DNA from: Sphingomonas sp. SUN019
GTDB taxonomy: Bacteria; Pseudomonadota; Alphaproteobacteria; Sphingomonadales; Sphingomonadaceae
Length of the DNA stretch: 64,000 nt
NCBI RefSeq assembly: GCF_024758705.1
Contig: NZ_CP096971.1
Span: forward strand, 1,302,001 to 1,366,000
Reading direction: 5' to 3'
Part shown: piece after piece, positions 16,658 to 25,954 of the stretch
How the letters are laid out: each line of letters begins with the position of its first letter
Numbering within the stretch: position 1 is the stretch's first letter
Position numbers and translations under genes: made by a program
Notes under the pieces: model-generated
Told to the model about the DNA's origin: nothing
Database searches by the model: none
What the model saw: only the letters and a program-made list of their open reading frames with translations

Positions 16658-17059
16658 ATGGCAACTCTTGATCCAGCACCTCCGCCCCCCGGCGACGCCA
16701 TTAAAGCGCGCCTGGTAATCGTTGCAATTCTGCTCTTGCTAGTGCTGATCGGGTTCTCTACCTGCTCGCGCCGGAGCGCGGCCGATCAGCCTGGCGTACC
16801 CAGCACTGCTATCTACCGGGCGGCTGCTGAGACTCTGGTGAAGCAGCACCTGCGTGATCCGTCATCGGCTGAATTTAGCGACGTGCGCGTCGTTCCGGCT
16901 GCTGGAAACAGCCCGTCCGTCGTGTGCGGTAAAGTGAATGCAAGAAATGGATTTGGTGGCATGGCCGGTACGCAGCGATTTGTGGCTGGTGGCACCGTGA
17001 CAGTCGAGGGCGAGATCGGCACCGAAGCAATGACGGAGCTTTGGCGACGGTCCTGCTGA
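16658..17059 (+). CDS. Membrane-anchored hypothetical protein, 133 aa
   Basis: One membrane span (about residues 18-38, LVIVAILLLLVLIGF) follows a Pro-rich N-terminus. The exported part contains HLRDPSSAEFSDVRVV and VCGKVNARNGFGGMAG. This pattern is found in many uncharacterised proteobacterial envelope proteins. Three bases separate it from the lipoprotein gene, so the two are probably cotranscribed. Confidence 0.7.
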   Translation: MATLDPAPPPPGDAIKARLVIVAILLLLVLIGFSTCSRRSAADQPGVPSTAIYRAAAETLVKQHLRDPSSAEFSDVRVVPAAGNSPSVVCGKVNARNGFGGMAGTQRFVAGGTVTVEGEIGTEAMTELWRRSC

Positions 17060-17150
17060 TAATATGGCTTTTGACGCCTCTAATTCCGTTCCAGCAAAAG
17101 CTGGATATGGACTTCCATTCCGGGTGGCGGCTCCTGGCCGCGGAGGTGAT

Positions 17151-17345
17151 ATGGACCATGCGCACGAAACGATCGACCGACTGTGCACGCTCGCCGGTAT
17201 GATCATGGAAGATACAATCGAAACAGCGTTAGTGCGCGATTTAGTTCAGACCCATGAGCGGATTACCCAGCTTGCGATCGCGGGTGGCGATATCGTTAGG
17301 CTAGCTGAAGCAGCCGCGGTTGTATTACGACGATGGGATCACTGA
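17151..17345 (+). CDS. Small helical hypothetical protein, 64 aa
   Basis: The ATG at 17151 is preceded by an excellent ribosome site (GGAGGTGAT), which decides the start over an upstream in-frame ATG at 17064. The product is all-helical and soluble (LCTLAGMIMEDTIETALVRD, LAEAAAVVLRRW). No family is recognised. Confidence 0.55.
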   Translation: MDHAHETIDRLCTLAGMIMEDTIETALVRDLVQTHERITQLAIAGGDIVRLAEAAAVVLRRWDH

Positions 17346-17699
17346 TTGATCGAACAAAGAACCACCTAAGGTGACGTCGTCAACCTCTCAAAACGCTACT
17401 TTGTGGCGACGCGGATTTTGCGTCAGGGCGGTTACTCGGGGTTTGATCGGCCGACCCACTAAATTCAATTTTAAGGCCAACTTTACGCAGTTGAACGCCG
17501 CAGCTGTGCGCTCGATAGCCCACGTGGGCGTGGAGGCAGCCGTTCCCGTTAAATGACGTGCTCAGACAGGGATTCCACGCCGTGCAGGAGGCTTAAGCAG
17601 CTAAGGGGGCCCGGCGCCCGTACTCAACCTCCTAACCACGAAGTCGCCGCCGAGCCGAAGCCCGCCTTGATCCACGCTGTGCCCCAATCCGTTGCAGAC
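17346..17699. other. Gap without a supportable gene
   Basis: This stretch of about 350 bases contains only short chance frames. I see no tRNA, terminator or clear promoter in it. Confidence 0.5.
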
Positions 17700-18537
17700 A
17701 TGAGCCGTCACATCGATACCCAGCCGCTCGCGGCGGGGTTCACGTCACAGACGCTGCCGACACCGCCCGGCGGCAGTGTTGTCTACGAGTCCGGTGACGG
17801 CGTGCCCCTGGTCTTCCTCCACGGTATCGGAGGTGGCGCATCGTCCTGGACCTGGATCTTCGTCGCGGCGGCTTTTGCCGGCACACACCGCGTCGTCGTG
17901 CCCGACTGGGTCGGCTGGGGCGCCTCCGACCACCCGTCGCGCTTCATTCTGTTCGACGATTATGTCGCGTCACTGGAAGCATTGCTCGACGACCTCGGCA
18001 CCCCGGCGATCGTCATCGCCCAGTCGCTGGCGGCCGGGTTTGCGCTGGCGCTGGCGGAGCGCCGGCCCGACCTGTTCGCCAGGCTGGTCCTGCTGACGCC
18101 ATCGAGCGGTAAGGACTTCGGCGAGGATGCGTTCGGGCCGCTGGCGCGCACGACCATTACGCCGTTCGCCGGACCGGCGGCGGGCTTCACTTTCTACCGG
18201 CTGTTGTTCCACCGGCGCGCGTTCATCGGCGGATGGCTGCGACAGGAAGGGTTTGCGGACCCGGCCCTCGTCACCCGCCGGATCGTCGACGCCTTCCTGT
18301 TCAACGCCCGCCGAGAGAATGCCGCATGGTCGGCGCTACCCTTCGCCAACGGCAGCCTGCGATACGACATCGCGCCGTTGCTGAGGCGCGCGCGAAACGC
18401 AGGTTGGCGTGGCGACGGGACGCAGGCTCGCCGCGCTGAGGCCGAAAATCCCCTTCACGCTGATCGACGACACCAAGGCGTGTCCCGACCTCGAACGACC
18501 CGCGGCTGTCATCGACGTGATCCGCGCCGAAATCTGA
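17700..18537 (+). pseudogene. Alpha/beta hydrolase with internal deletion and frameshift
   Basis: The first 230 codons encode a good alpha/beta hydrolase: oxyanion motif FLHGIGGGASSW, VVVPDWVGWGASDHP, nucleophile elbow IAQSLAAG. At about 18385-18410 the frame breaks. A second frame then supplies the family's end (VATGRRLAALRPKIPFTLID to VIRAEI, stop at 18537). About 8-10 residues that should include the WG-x-x-D segment with the catalytic acid are missing, so the product would be inactive even if read. No homopolymer explains it; it looks like a true small deletion. Confidence 0.65.
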
Positions 18538-18541
18538 ATCC

Positions 18542-18570
18542 TGTCGAAACACACCCACCCTGCCGCACAT
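18542..18570 (+). promoter_or_regulatory. Candidate ECF42 promoter upstream of the YCII gene
   Basis: TGTCGAAAC (18542-18550), an 11-base spacer and GCCGCACAT (18562-18570) recur with the same spacing before the third gene of the module at 20266-20294. TGTCGA agrees with the -35 element reported for ECF42-type sigma factors. The distance to the ATG at 18650 is about 80 bases. Confidence 0.55.
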
Positions 18571-18649
18571 GACGATGAGCACGTGCAATCACGCTCACCC
18601 ATCGACAGTCCGTCGACAGACGGACATCATCAGGCGAAAGGCAATTCCG

Positions 18650-19009
18650 ATGCACTACATGCTGCTGTTCAACGAGACTCCCGAGGAACTGGGCAAGCGC
18701 TCTGACCCTGCGCAGGCCGAGGCGTATTGGGGCGGCTGGAATGCCTATATGGGTGCGCTGGCGCAATCCGGGGCGATGGTCAGCGGCAACGGGCTGCAGC
18801 CGCCGGAGGTCACGACCACGCTGCGCGTCGAGAACGGTACGCGCCACGTCGTCGACGGACCGTTCGCCGATACCAAGGAGATGCTGGGCGGCTACGTTAT
18901 CCTCGATGCACCGGACCTCGACGCCGCGCTCGAATGGGCGGCGCGTGCGCCGTGCGTGACGGCGGGCTCGGTCGAGATTCGCCCGGTGCTGCCGCCGCCT
19001 GCCGCCTGA
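18650..19009 (+). CDS. YCII-family protein with DGPF motif, 119 aa
   Basis: The domain covers the whole protein: MHYMLLFNETPEE at the start, the signature VDGPFADTKEMLGGYVIL and an EIRPVL ending. DGPF/YCII proteins have a ferredoxin-like fold and are the usual genomic partners of ECF42 sigma factors; their biochemical function is unknown. The start at 18650 fits the first family residues. The stop overlaps the sigma-factor start (TGATG). Confidence 0.9.
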   Translation: MHYMLLFNETPEELGKRSDPAQAEAYWGGWNAYMGALAQSGAMVSGNGLQPPEVTTTLRVENGTRHVVDGPFADTKEMLGGYVILDAPDLDAALEWAARAPCVTAGSVEIRPVLPPPAA

Positions 19010-20235
19010 TGGACGCGGCCTGCGACGCCGTCGAACGGGCGACGCTCGCGGCCCGCGACTCCTACGGCAAGCTGCTGGCGATCCTTGCCGCGCGTACCCG
19101 CGACATCGCCGCGGCGGAGGACGCGCTGGCCGACGCGTTCGCCGCCGCCATTGCGCAGTGGCCGCGGGACGGCGTGCCGGCCAATCCGGTCGGCTGGCTG
19201 CTGACCGTGGCCCGGCGGAGCGCCAGCCACGCGTCGGCACGGCACCACACCGCAGACCGCAACACGGCGGTGGTCAGGATGCTGGAGGATGAACGGGCCG
19301 ACGCGACGGCTGACGACTATGGCGACGACCGGCTGAAGCTGATGTTCGCGTGCACGCATCCGGCGATCGCGGCGGACGCCCAGGCCCCGCTGATGCTCCA
19401 GGCCGTGCTCGGCCTCGACGCCGCACGGATCGCCGCAAGCTTCCTCGTAGCGCCCGCCGCGATGGGTCAGCGTCTGGTGCGCGCCAAGCGCCGCATCCGT
19501 GACGCCGGCATCGCCTTCACCATTCCGGAAATGGCGGACATTCCGCAGCGGCTGTCGGCGGTGCTCTCCGCGATTTACGCGGCCTACGGCACGGCTTGGG
19601 ACGACGTGGCCGGCGCTGACCCGAAGCTGGCGGGCCTCGCCGACGAGTCAATCTGGCTCGCGCGGCTGACGGTGCAGCTGGCACCCGATCAACCGGAGGC
19701 GCTCGGCTTGCTGGCGATGATGCTCCACTGCGAGGCGCGGCGGCTGGCCCGGCGCAGTCCCGACGGCGGTTTCATCGCGCTGCGCAATCAGGACGTGACC
19801 TTGTGGTCGCGCGAGATGATTGTGGAAGGCGAGGCGACCCTCCGCGCCGCCGCCGGCGCGGCAAGGCCGGGCCGTTTCCAGACCGAGGCCGCGATCCAGT
19901 CGCTCCACGCGGAGCAGCGCATGACCGGAGAGCGCCTGCAAGCCCCGCTTGTGCGGCTCTACGACCTGCTGTCTCGGTTCGCCCCCACTACCGGCGTCCT
20001 CGTCGCACGCGCCGTCACGGTGGCGGAAAACGGCGATACCGACGCGGCGCTATCGCAGTTGGACGCAATCGGCGGCGCGGAGACCTATCAGCCGTGGTGG
20101 GCGGCGCGCGCGCGGATCCTGTGGCTGAGCGGACAGGCGTCTGCCGCTCGCGAGGCGGCATCCCGTGCCGCGGGTCTAAGCAGCGATAACGGCATCCGCC
20201 GCTTCCTGCTGACGGAGGGATATCGAGACGGTTAG
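19009..20235 (+). CDS. ECF42-type RNA polymerase sigma factor, 408 aa
   Basis: Region sigma-2 spans about residues 12-85 (AAEDALADAFAAAIAQWP, VGWLLTVARRSA) and sigma-4 about 120-170 (LMLQAVLGLDAARIAASFL, MGQRLVRAKRRIRDAG). The remaining 235 residues form the helical, TPR-like C-terminal extension that distinguishes ECF42 from ordinary ECF factors of about 190 residues. No anti-sigma gene is adjacent, as expected: this group is thought to be controlled through its C-terminal domain. It is coupled to the DGPF gene. A matching promoter motif lies before both that gene and the membrane-protein gene downstream, suggesting autoregulation. Confidence 0.92.
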   Translation: MDAACDAVERATLAARDSYGKLLAILAARTRDIAAAEDALADAFAAAIAQWPRDGVPANPVGWLLTVARRSASHASARHHTADRNTAVVRMLEDERADATADDYGDDRLKLMFACTHPAIAADAQAPLMLQAVLGLDAARIAASFLVAPAAMGQRLVRAKRRIRDAGIAFTIPEMADIPQRLSAVLSAIYAAYGTAWDDVAGADPKLAGLADESIWLARLTVQLAPDQPEALGLLAMMLHCEARRLARRSPDGGFIALRNQDVTLWSREMIVEGEATLRAAAGAARPGRFQTEAAIQSLHAEQRMTGERLQAPLVRLYDLLSRFAPTTGVLVARAVTVAENGDTDAALSQLDAIGGAETYQPWWAARARILWLSGQASAAREAASRAAGLSSDNGIRRFLLTEGYRDG

Positions 20236-20265
20236 CGAGAATAGTCGTGCGATCATCTTCCCCGC

Positions 20266-20294
20266 TGTCGAAACGACGTGCGCCCGCCGCACAT
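20266..20294 (+). promoter_or_regulatory. Second candidate ECF42 promoter
   Basis: TGTCGAAAC (20266-20274), 11 bases and GCCGCACAT (20286-20294) repeat exactly the arrangement at 18542-18570, while the spacer sequence differs. The motif ends 26 bases before the ATG at 20321. Confidence 0.55.
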
Positions 20295-20320
20295 CGCTAC
20301 GTCAACGATGGAGGACCGAC

Positions 20321-20764
20321 ATGAACCAGAGTGCGATCGAACGCGGCAAGGCGCCCGCATGGCTGCTGATCGTGGCGAGTCTGGGCGTCGCTTGGAACGC
20401 TTTCGGCATCGTGCAACTCGCCGACTTCGTCACGCAGACGAACGAGAGCCTGATGATGAAGGGGATGAGCGCCCCGGCGGCGGACCTCTACTACGGCCTC
20501 CCACTCTGGATGAAGCTGGCCTTCGCGCTTGGTAGCATCGGCGGCCTTATTGGCAGCGTCCTGCTGGGTCTGCGCCGCGCCGCTGCAGTGACGGTGCTGG
20601 CCGCGTCGCTGGCCGGCTACGTCGCACTGTTCGAAGGTGACTATGTTTATGGGGTGTTCGAGGCGATCGATGGCCAGATGGCGATCCTGATCGTGGTGGT
20701 GGTGATCGCCCTCGGCCTGTCTGGGGCGAGTATCGTGGCGCGCCAGCACGCGCTGCTCGCATGA
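20321..20764 (+). CDS. Four-helix membrane protein, 147 aa
   Basis: Four hydrophobic segments lie at about residues 14-34, 62-84, 88-106 and 118-140. The first loop contains QLADFVTQTNESLMMKGM. GGAGG stands before the ATG. The topology recalls DoxX-like small membrane proteins, but I cannot name the family. The promoter motif shared with the DGPF/sigma-factor operon makes it a likely target of the sigma factor. Confidence 0.8.
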   Translation: MNQSAIERGKAPAWLLIVASLGVAWNAFGIVQLADFVTQTNESLMMKGMSAPAADLYYGLPLWMKLAFALGSIGGLIGSVLLGLRRAAAVTVLAASLAGYVALFEGDYVYGVFEAIDGQMAILIVVVVIALGLSGASIVARQHALLA

Positions 20765-21226
20765 TCCGCGGAGGCGGGGATCGCGACACCAAACTTCGTA
20801 GGCTGCTTTCCCCGTTTCATCCTGCGGGACGGGTTTCGAGAATAGGTACGCTTTCCCGCTTCTCGATCGTTTTCGGGACAGCTCGCGGCGTAGCAAGCGG
20901 CAGCTATCCGCTGCGGGGATCCTGATAGCCGCCTGACATAAATGTCCTAATGTCGGTCGTTCCCGTCGACAATTCGGGCCGGATCAACAGACGGCAGGTT
21001 TCGGGCTTCGCCGAGGTTAGCCTGAACGTCTGAAAATGAGGCGCAAAGCGGTCGCTGCTTGCCTGATGAACGATCGTCCGCTTGCGCGTATGAATGCCCG
21101 AAAGCGGACAGGCAGCTTCCCCAAAATCGTGGCCGACGACGACGCCTGAACGAACGGCGGCTTGACCCGTCGAATGGCTGGGATTGAAGGCGCACAGCCG
21201 CCAACGAGTGCCGAGTGCAACCGAAC
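20765..21226. other. Gap without a supportable gene
   Basis: No convincing coding frame, RNA or terminator is visible in these 460 bases. The genes on either side converge. Confidence 0.5.
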
Positions 21227-23749
21227 TTAGTTTGCGATCAACTCGCGAACCCGATTTGCCAGCGCATCCATAGCAAACGGCTTGGTGAGGACATGCATCC
21301 CGGGTTCGAGCTGACCATTGCCGATCACCGCGTTTTCGGCATACCCGGTGATGAAAAGCACCTTCAAGCTGGGTCGATCGACGCGGGCCGCGTCAGCAAG
21401 TTGGCGCCCGTTCATGCCCTTTGGCAACCCGACGTCGGTCACAAGCAGCTCAATCGCCGATCGCGACTTAAGCAACGCCAGCCCCTCGGGTCCGTCGCAC
21501 GCTTCGATGGTTTTGTAACCGAGATCGCCAAGCACGTCGGTGATCAGCGCCCGTACGGCCGGCTCGTCATCCACGACCAGCACCGTCTCGCCATCGGCCG
21601 ACGGCAAGTCCGCGAGCCGCCCCTCACGATTGTGCTCCGTCTCGTCGTCCGCATAGGCACGCGGGAAATAGAGCGTCATCGTCGTGCCCTGCCCAACCTC
21701 GGAATAGATGCGGACCTGCCCGCCCGATTGCCGAACGAACCCGTAGATCATCGAGAGGCCAAGCCCGGTGCCCTCACCGAGCGGCTTCGTCGTGTAGAAC
21801 GGATCGAAGGCACGACTGATCGTATCGGGTGACATACCCGTGCCGGTGTCCGTGACCGACAGCGCGACATACTGGCCTGCGGGCACGTCGCGCTCGCGCG
21901 CCACCTTCTCATCAAGCCATTTGTTCGCTGTTTCGATCGTGATCCGGCCGCCGTCAGGCATCGCGTCGCGCGCGTTAATGCACAGATTGAGCAGGGCGTT
22001 CTCAAGCTGGTTGGGATCGATCAGCGTCGTCCACAGGCCGGCCGCGCCGACGACTTCCAGCTCGATCGCTGGACCAACTGACCTGCGCAGAAATTCGTCC
22101 ATACTTGTGATCAGCCGATTGATCCCGGTCGGCTTCGGGTCGAGCGTCTGTCTGCGCGAAAAGGCCAAGAGACGGTGCGTGAGCGCAGCGGCGCGCTTCG
22201 TCGCAGAATGCGCCATCTCGAGATATTTGCCGATCTCTCCGGAGCGGCCTTGATCGACGCGGAGCTTGATCAGCTCGAGGCCGCCCGAGATCCCGGTCAG
22301 AAGATTATTGAAGTCGTGGGCCAGGCCGCCGGTCAGCTGACCGACCGCCTCCATCTTCTGCGCCTGACGAAGCTGCTCTTGCGCCTCCTCACTTTCGCGC
22401 GTTCGTTCCTCGACCTGTCGTTCAAGCGACTCCGCTAGTTCGGCAAGTGAATTTTCGGCGTAGCGCCGCTCAATGGCGGCTTGGGTCCGGTCCGCCACGT
22501 CGCGAACAAACGTCAGATCGTCCGCGCTCCATTCGCGAGCATTCCTATCGTTGAGATAGAGCAGGGCGACGAAATCGCCATGATCGACCACCGGCATGTT
22601 GATGAATGCACGGGCATGAATGCCTTCCAAACCCGCGGCACCGTCGACGGTGCGCGGATCGGTTCGCGCATCGGCGATCGCAACAACGTCGCCGCGCTTC
22701 AAGTCCTCTATGTACGATCCATAATCGCGAAAGTTGAGAACCCCGGCCAGGCTATCGGTCCCCGGCTTGTTCCAGTCGCGCTCGACCGTGATGGTTTCCG
22801 CCACCGGATCGATGATCCCGTACCCGGATCGGCTCACGCCGAAGGTTTTGCCGAGAATCTCGGCAGCGATGAACGACATCGCCTCGGGGTCGAGCGTTTG
22901 ACGCAATCCATCACCGAGTGCCAACAAGGCGGCTCGGCGGCTTTCGGTCCGGTGCCGTGCCGTGATATCTCGCGATACCCCGACCATGCGTAGCGGTCGT
23001 CCAGCGACGCTATACTCCAGTCGGCCGTTGACCTGCACCCAGTGCGTTGATCCGTCCGGCCAGACGCAGCGATACTCAATATCGTAGTCCGCGCTTGATT
23101 CGAGCGAGCGTTGCACCGCTGCCCTCATCCGCGCGCGATCGTCCGGGTGGACGGCATCAAGCAGCTCTTCATAGCTGAACGAGTCGGTGCCGTTGCGCCC
23201 GTAATGCGCTTTGCACTCCGGAGATGCTGCTAGTGTCGTATTCTGAAGCTCGAGCGACCATGCTCCAAGTCCGCCAGCGCTGAGCGCCACGCGCATCCGC
23301 TGCTGCCCCTCCCGAATGTCTTCCAGTCGGGCGCGCGCTTCGTACTGACGCAAACGCGCGCGTCGTGCAGCACGGGCCAGGCTGATCAGCGTCGTCGGAT
23401 GGAATGGTCGTTCGAGAAAGGTGACATTTCCCAGTGTCTCAAGCAGCCGCACGGCACCGGGATTGCGCTCCAGTCCGCCGCCACGGGCGGTGAGCACGAT
23501 GAACGGAAAGTCGGACCATTCGGCTTGGTCCGCCAGGAAAGCGGCAAGCTCGCGCAGATCGGCTCCGCGCATCGCTTCCTCCGTGACGATGGCGAACCCG
23601 GCACCGTCGCGCAACGCCTTTGCGAGCGACGGTACATCCGCAGCTGCCGCCGCATCCAAACCAGCTTCTCGCAGCATCGCCTCGGCGACGGCGGCATCGC
23701 GACCGTGCGGCGCTAGGATGATGGCGCCTTCCGAACTTGTGCGGTTCAA
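21227..23749 (-). CDS. Hybrid sensor histidine kinase (REC-like/PAS/GAF/HisKA/HATPase/REC)
   Basis: In order: a receiver-like domain (about 8-130) whose phosphoacceptor position reads AIVTEEAM, without an Asp, so probably a pseudo-receiver; PAS (about 160-270); GAF (about 280-430); a coiled coil (LESLERQVEERTRESEEAQE); HisKA with the H box GGLAHDFNNLLTGI; HATPase with N box NLCINARDAM, DTGTGM and GEGTGLGLSM; and a C-terminal receiver with the Asp in LLVTDVGLPKGMNG. It is soluble, so it senses a cytoplasmic signal. It lies 7 bases after the KaiC-like gene and is surely in its operon. No separate output regulator is adjacent. Confidence 0.92.
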   Translation of the reverse strand: MNRTSSEGAIILAPHGRDAAVAEAMLREAGLDAAAAADVPSLAKALRDGAGFAIVTEEAMRGADLRELAAFLADQAEWSDFPFIVLTARGGGLERNPGAVRLLETLGNVTFLERPFHPTTLISLARAARRARLRQYEARARLEDIREGQQRMRVALSAGGLGAWSLELQNTTLAASPECKAHYGRNGTDSFSYEELLDAVHPDDRARMRAAVQRSLESSADYDIEYRCVWPDGSTHWVQVNGRLEYSVAGRPLRMVGVSRDITARHRTESRRAALLALGDGLRQTLDPEAMSFIAAEILGKTFGVSRSGYGIIDPVAETITVERDWNKPGTDSLAGVLNFRDYGSYIEDLKRGDVVAIADARTDPRTVDGAAGLEGIHARAFINMPVVDHGDFVALLYLNDRNAREWSADDLTFVRDVADRTQAAIERRYAENSLAELAESLERQVEERTRESEEAQEQLRQAQKMEAVGQLTGGLAHDFNNLLTGISGGLELIKLRVDQGRSGEIGKYLEMAHSATKRAAALTHRLLAFSRRQTLDPKPTGINRLITSMDEFLRRSVGPAIELEVVGAAGLWTTLIDPNQLENALLNLCINARDAMPDGGRITIETANKWLDEKVARERDVPAGQYVALSVTDTGTGMSPDTISRAFDPFYTTKPLGEGTGLGLSMIYGFVRQSGGQVRIYSEVGQGTTMTLYFPRAYADDETEHNREGRLADLPSADGETVLVVDDEPAVRALITDVLGDLGYKTIEACDGPEGLALLKSRSAIELLVTDVGLPKGMNGRQLADAARVDRPSLKVLFITGYAENAVIGNGQLEPGMHVLTKPFAMDALANRVRELIAN

Positions 23750-23756
23750 AACGACA

Positions 23757-25235
23757 TCACGCTTTTTTCATGTCGAGAAGCCCGGACGCGTCCCCCACCA
23801 GGTCGGGCACGCCACGCAGGATGCCTTGGAAGCCGGTGAGTGGTTCGCCCAGCGTGATGCCATTCCCGCCGATCATGAATTCCCTTATGGTGTCCTCGTG
23901 TGCGCTCGTCCGCTTCTTAACGATCGAAATCGCGCGACGGACCCGACCCAAGGCCTCGAAATAGCGCAGCAGGATCACCGTATCGGCAAGGTAAGTCACA
24001 TCAACCGGCGATTTCATGTCGCCGACGAGGCCGTGCTGGGCGACCGTCAGGAAGGTCGTGACGCCTTGCCTGTTCAGATACTGCAGCAGCTCGTGCATGT
24101 GCAGGATCAGCGCCTGTTCTTCGGGCATGGCCGCCTGGTAGCCATTGAGGCTGTCGACCACGACCGTACGTGCGCCATTCTTCTCGACGCGAACCCGGAC
24201 CCGTTCGGAAAATTCGCCGGGGGTTAGTTCAGCTGCGTCGATCTGTTCGATCACGAGTTTGCCGGAGTCCACCATCGCTTGCAGGTCGATGCCAAGCCCC
24301 TTCGAGCGCTCGAACAGAAGACCCAGTTCCTCGTCGAAAACGAACATCGCCGCGGTTTCGCCACGCTCGATGGCCGATTGGACGAAGGTCAGGGTCAGCA
24401 ACGACTTGCCCGTACCGGCTGGCCCGAGGATCAGCGTACTTGCGCCACGTTCGAATCCACCCCCGAGCAGCCCGTTTATCTCCGGGTTATTGATTGGGAC
24501 CGTCTCACGCCTGAACTTGGTGTGGTGTTCGGATGAAACGAGTCGAGGGAAGACCCGAATACCTCCGGTGTCGATCACGAAGTCATGAAAGCCTCCGCGG
24601 AAGCGGCGACCTCGGTATTTGAGCACGCGCATCCGCCGACGTTCGGCGCCGTAATTGGGCGATAGTTCCTCGAGGCGAATGACCGCATGCGCGACGCTGT
24701 GCACGGTCTTGTCGAGCACATCGGCGGTGAGGTCGTCGAGCATCAGCACGGTCGCCTCGTGATGCGAGAAGTAATGCTTCAGGGCGAGGATCTGGCGGCG
24801 ATACCGCAGCGAACTTTGCGCCAGCAGTCGGATTTCCGACAGGCTGTCGAGCACAACGCGAGACGGCTTCACCCGCTCGAACGCTTCAAATATGCGCTTG
24901 GTCGTCTCGCCAAGTTCGAGATCTGACGAGTAGAGCAAGCTCTGCTGCTGCTGATCATCGAGCAGGCTTTCCGGCGGCACGAGTTCGAACACCTCGAAGC
25001 CCTCACCGAACGTCCAGCCATGCGATGCAGCGCCGTCGCGCAACTCTTCCTCGGTTTCGGAAAGCGTGATGTAGAGACCCTTTTCGCCCGCTTCGGCTCC
25101 TGCCAGCAGGAACTGGCTGGCAAGCGTGGTCTTGCCTGTTCCGGGACTACCTTCGATCAAAAACAGGCGCCCTTCCGAGAGGCCGCCAGCGAGTATTTCG
25201 TCCAGCCCAGCAACGCCGGTCGTGTGGTTCGTCAT
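23757..25235 (-). CDS. KaiC-like double-RecA ATPase, 492 aa
   Basis: Two RecA/KaiC domains are present: CI with Walker A GSPGTGKTT and CII with GPAGTGKSL, followed by VVVDSLNGYQ-type Walker B strands. The CII region aligns well with cyanobacterial KaiC (LADTVILLRYFEALGRVRRA, REFMI). By eye, the residues matching the KaiC phosphosites Ser431-Thr432 are Thr-Tyr, and the CI catalytic Glu pair reads Ser-Glu. The ATG at 25235 follows AGGCGGGGA and is preferred over one 18 bases upstream. No kaiA or kaiB lies nearby. With the adjacent kinase it probably forms a Kai-like signalling pair, as in other non-cyanobacterial KaiC operons. Confidence 0.9.
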   Translation of the reverse strand: MTNHTTGVAGLDEILAGGLSEGRLFLIEGSPGTGKTTLASQFLLAGAEAGEKGLYITLSETEEELRDGAASHGWTFGEGFEVFELVPPESLLDDQQQQSLLYSSDLELGETTKRIFEAFERVKPSRVVLDSLSEIRLLAQSSLRYRRQILALKHYFSHHEATVLMLDDLTADVLDKTVHSVAHAVIRLEELSPNYGAERRRMRVLKYRGRRFRGGFHDFVIDTGGIRVFPRLVSSEHHTKFRRETVPINNPEINGLLGGGFERGASTLILGPAGTGKSLLTLTFVQSAIERGETAAMFVFDEELGLLFERSKGLGIDLQAMVDSGKLVIEQIDAAELTPGEFSERVRVRVEKNGARTVVVDSLNGYQAAMPEEQALILHMHELLQYLNRQGVTTFLTVAQHGLVGDMKSPVDVTYLADTVILLRYFEALGRVRRAISIVKKRTSAHEDTIREFMIGGNGITLGEPLTGFQGILRGVPDLVGDASGLLDMKKA

Positions 25236-25902
25236 CAATCCCCGCCTCTTCACGACAAACTCGTATCAGCTCGGCTTCGTCAAAGCCTTGCCTCGCGTCA
25301 ATCGACGAATGTCAGAACTGTCCTTAGGACAATAGCAAACACAGCCGGTTGATCGCGACCAGCGGCGCGCTCAGTCGATGTTTCGTCGATGCGGTACGAC
25401 TGAAATGAAGCGCGCCGCTGCGGCCCTGGATTCGATGGACGAGCGGCCGCTCAGACCATCTGAGCGCTTGAAGTCGGCTGGTCCGCATCCACCAATCGCC
25501 GCCGCCAATCGTCTTTCGCCCGCGGCCCGCTCGATCCAGCCCGGGACTGCGATAGCTTGGAAAAGTTTCGCGTGCTCGCCATCAGAATCTAACGCGCGGC
25601 AATTTCATTTGTTATCAGCAAGAGTAATCATCTACTCCCACAATCCTGACGGCTCGCCGCATAGGCAGCATGCGCTAATTTACCCAGCGGGTATCGTCGT
25701 CGCGCGCTTCTGTTTGCGCTACATCGTATGTCGCGGCCGCTTCGGCTTCAGGAGCCCGCAAGATCAGAAATTTCTGTGCGTTCACCGAGAGCCTGCCTCG
25801 CTGCTAAGGCCTGAGCCGATCAGCGAGCATCTTTATTCAGTAAATTACGGAACGATGGGTCCCCGCGATTGTAAGTGCCGACCCAGAGCATGGGTTTCTC
25901 CT
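25236..25902. other. Gap without a supportable protein gene
   Basis: No open frame has protein-like features on either strand. The stretch precedes a strong plus-strand terminator, so a short untranslated transcript is possible (see the next entry). The promoter of the KaiC-like operon should lie near 25250-25350 on the minus strand; I cannot identify it with confidence. Confidence 0.5.
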
Positions 25903-25932
25903 GGCCCGGTCAGAAATGGCCGGGCCTTTTTT
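25903..25932 (+). terminator. Rho-independent terminator with no gene upstream
   Basis: Arms 25903-25909 and 25920-25926 (7 bp, all G-C) enclose a 10-nt loop and are followed by six T at 25927-25932. It acts on plus-strand transcripts, yet no plus-strand gene precedes it for more than 5 kb. The globin gene downstream is on the minus strand. A small RNA ending here, from roughly 25800, is a reasonable explanation. Confidence 0.75.
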
Positions 25933-25954
25933 GCCGTCGCCTGCGCGGCCGTGG

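Noticed and set aside
23757..25235. A full circadian clock locus
   Set aside because: Only a KaiC-like gene is present. There is no kaiA or kaiB, and the phosphosite residues differ, so a clock function is not supported.
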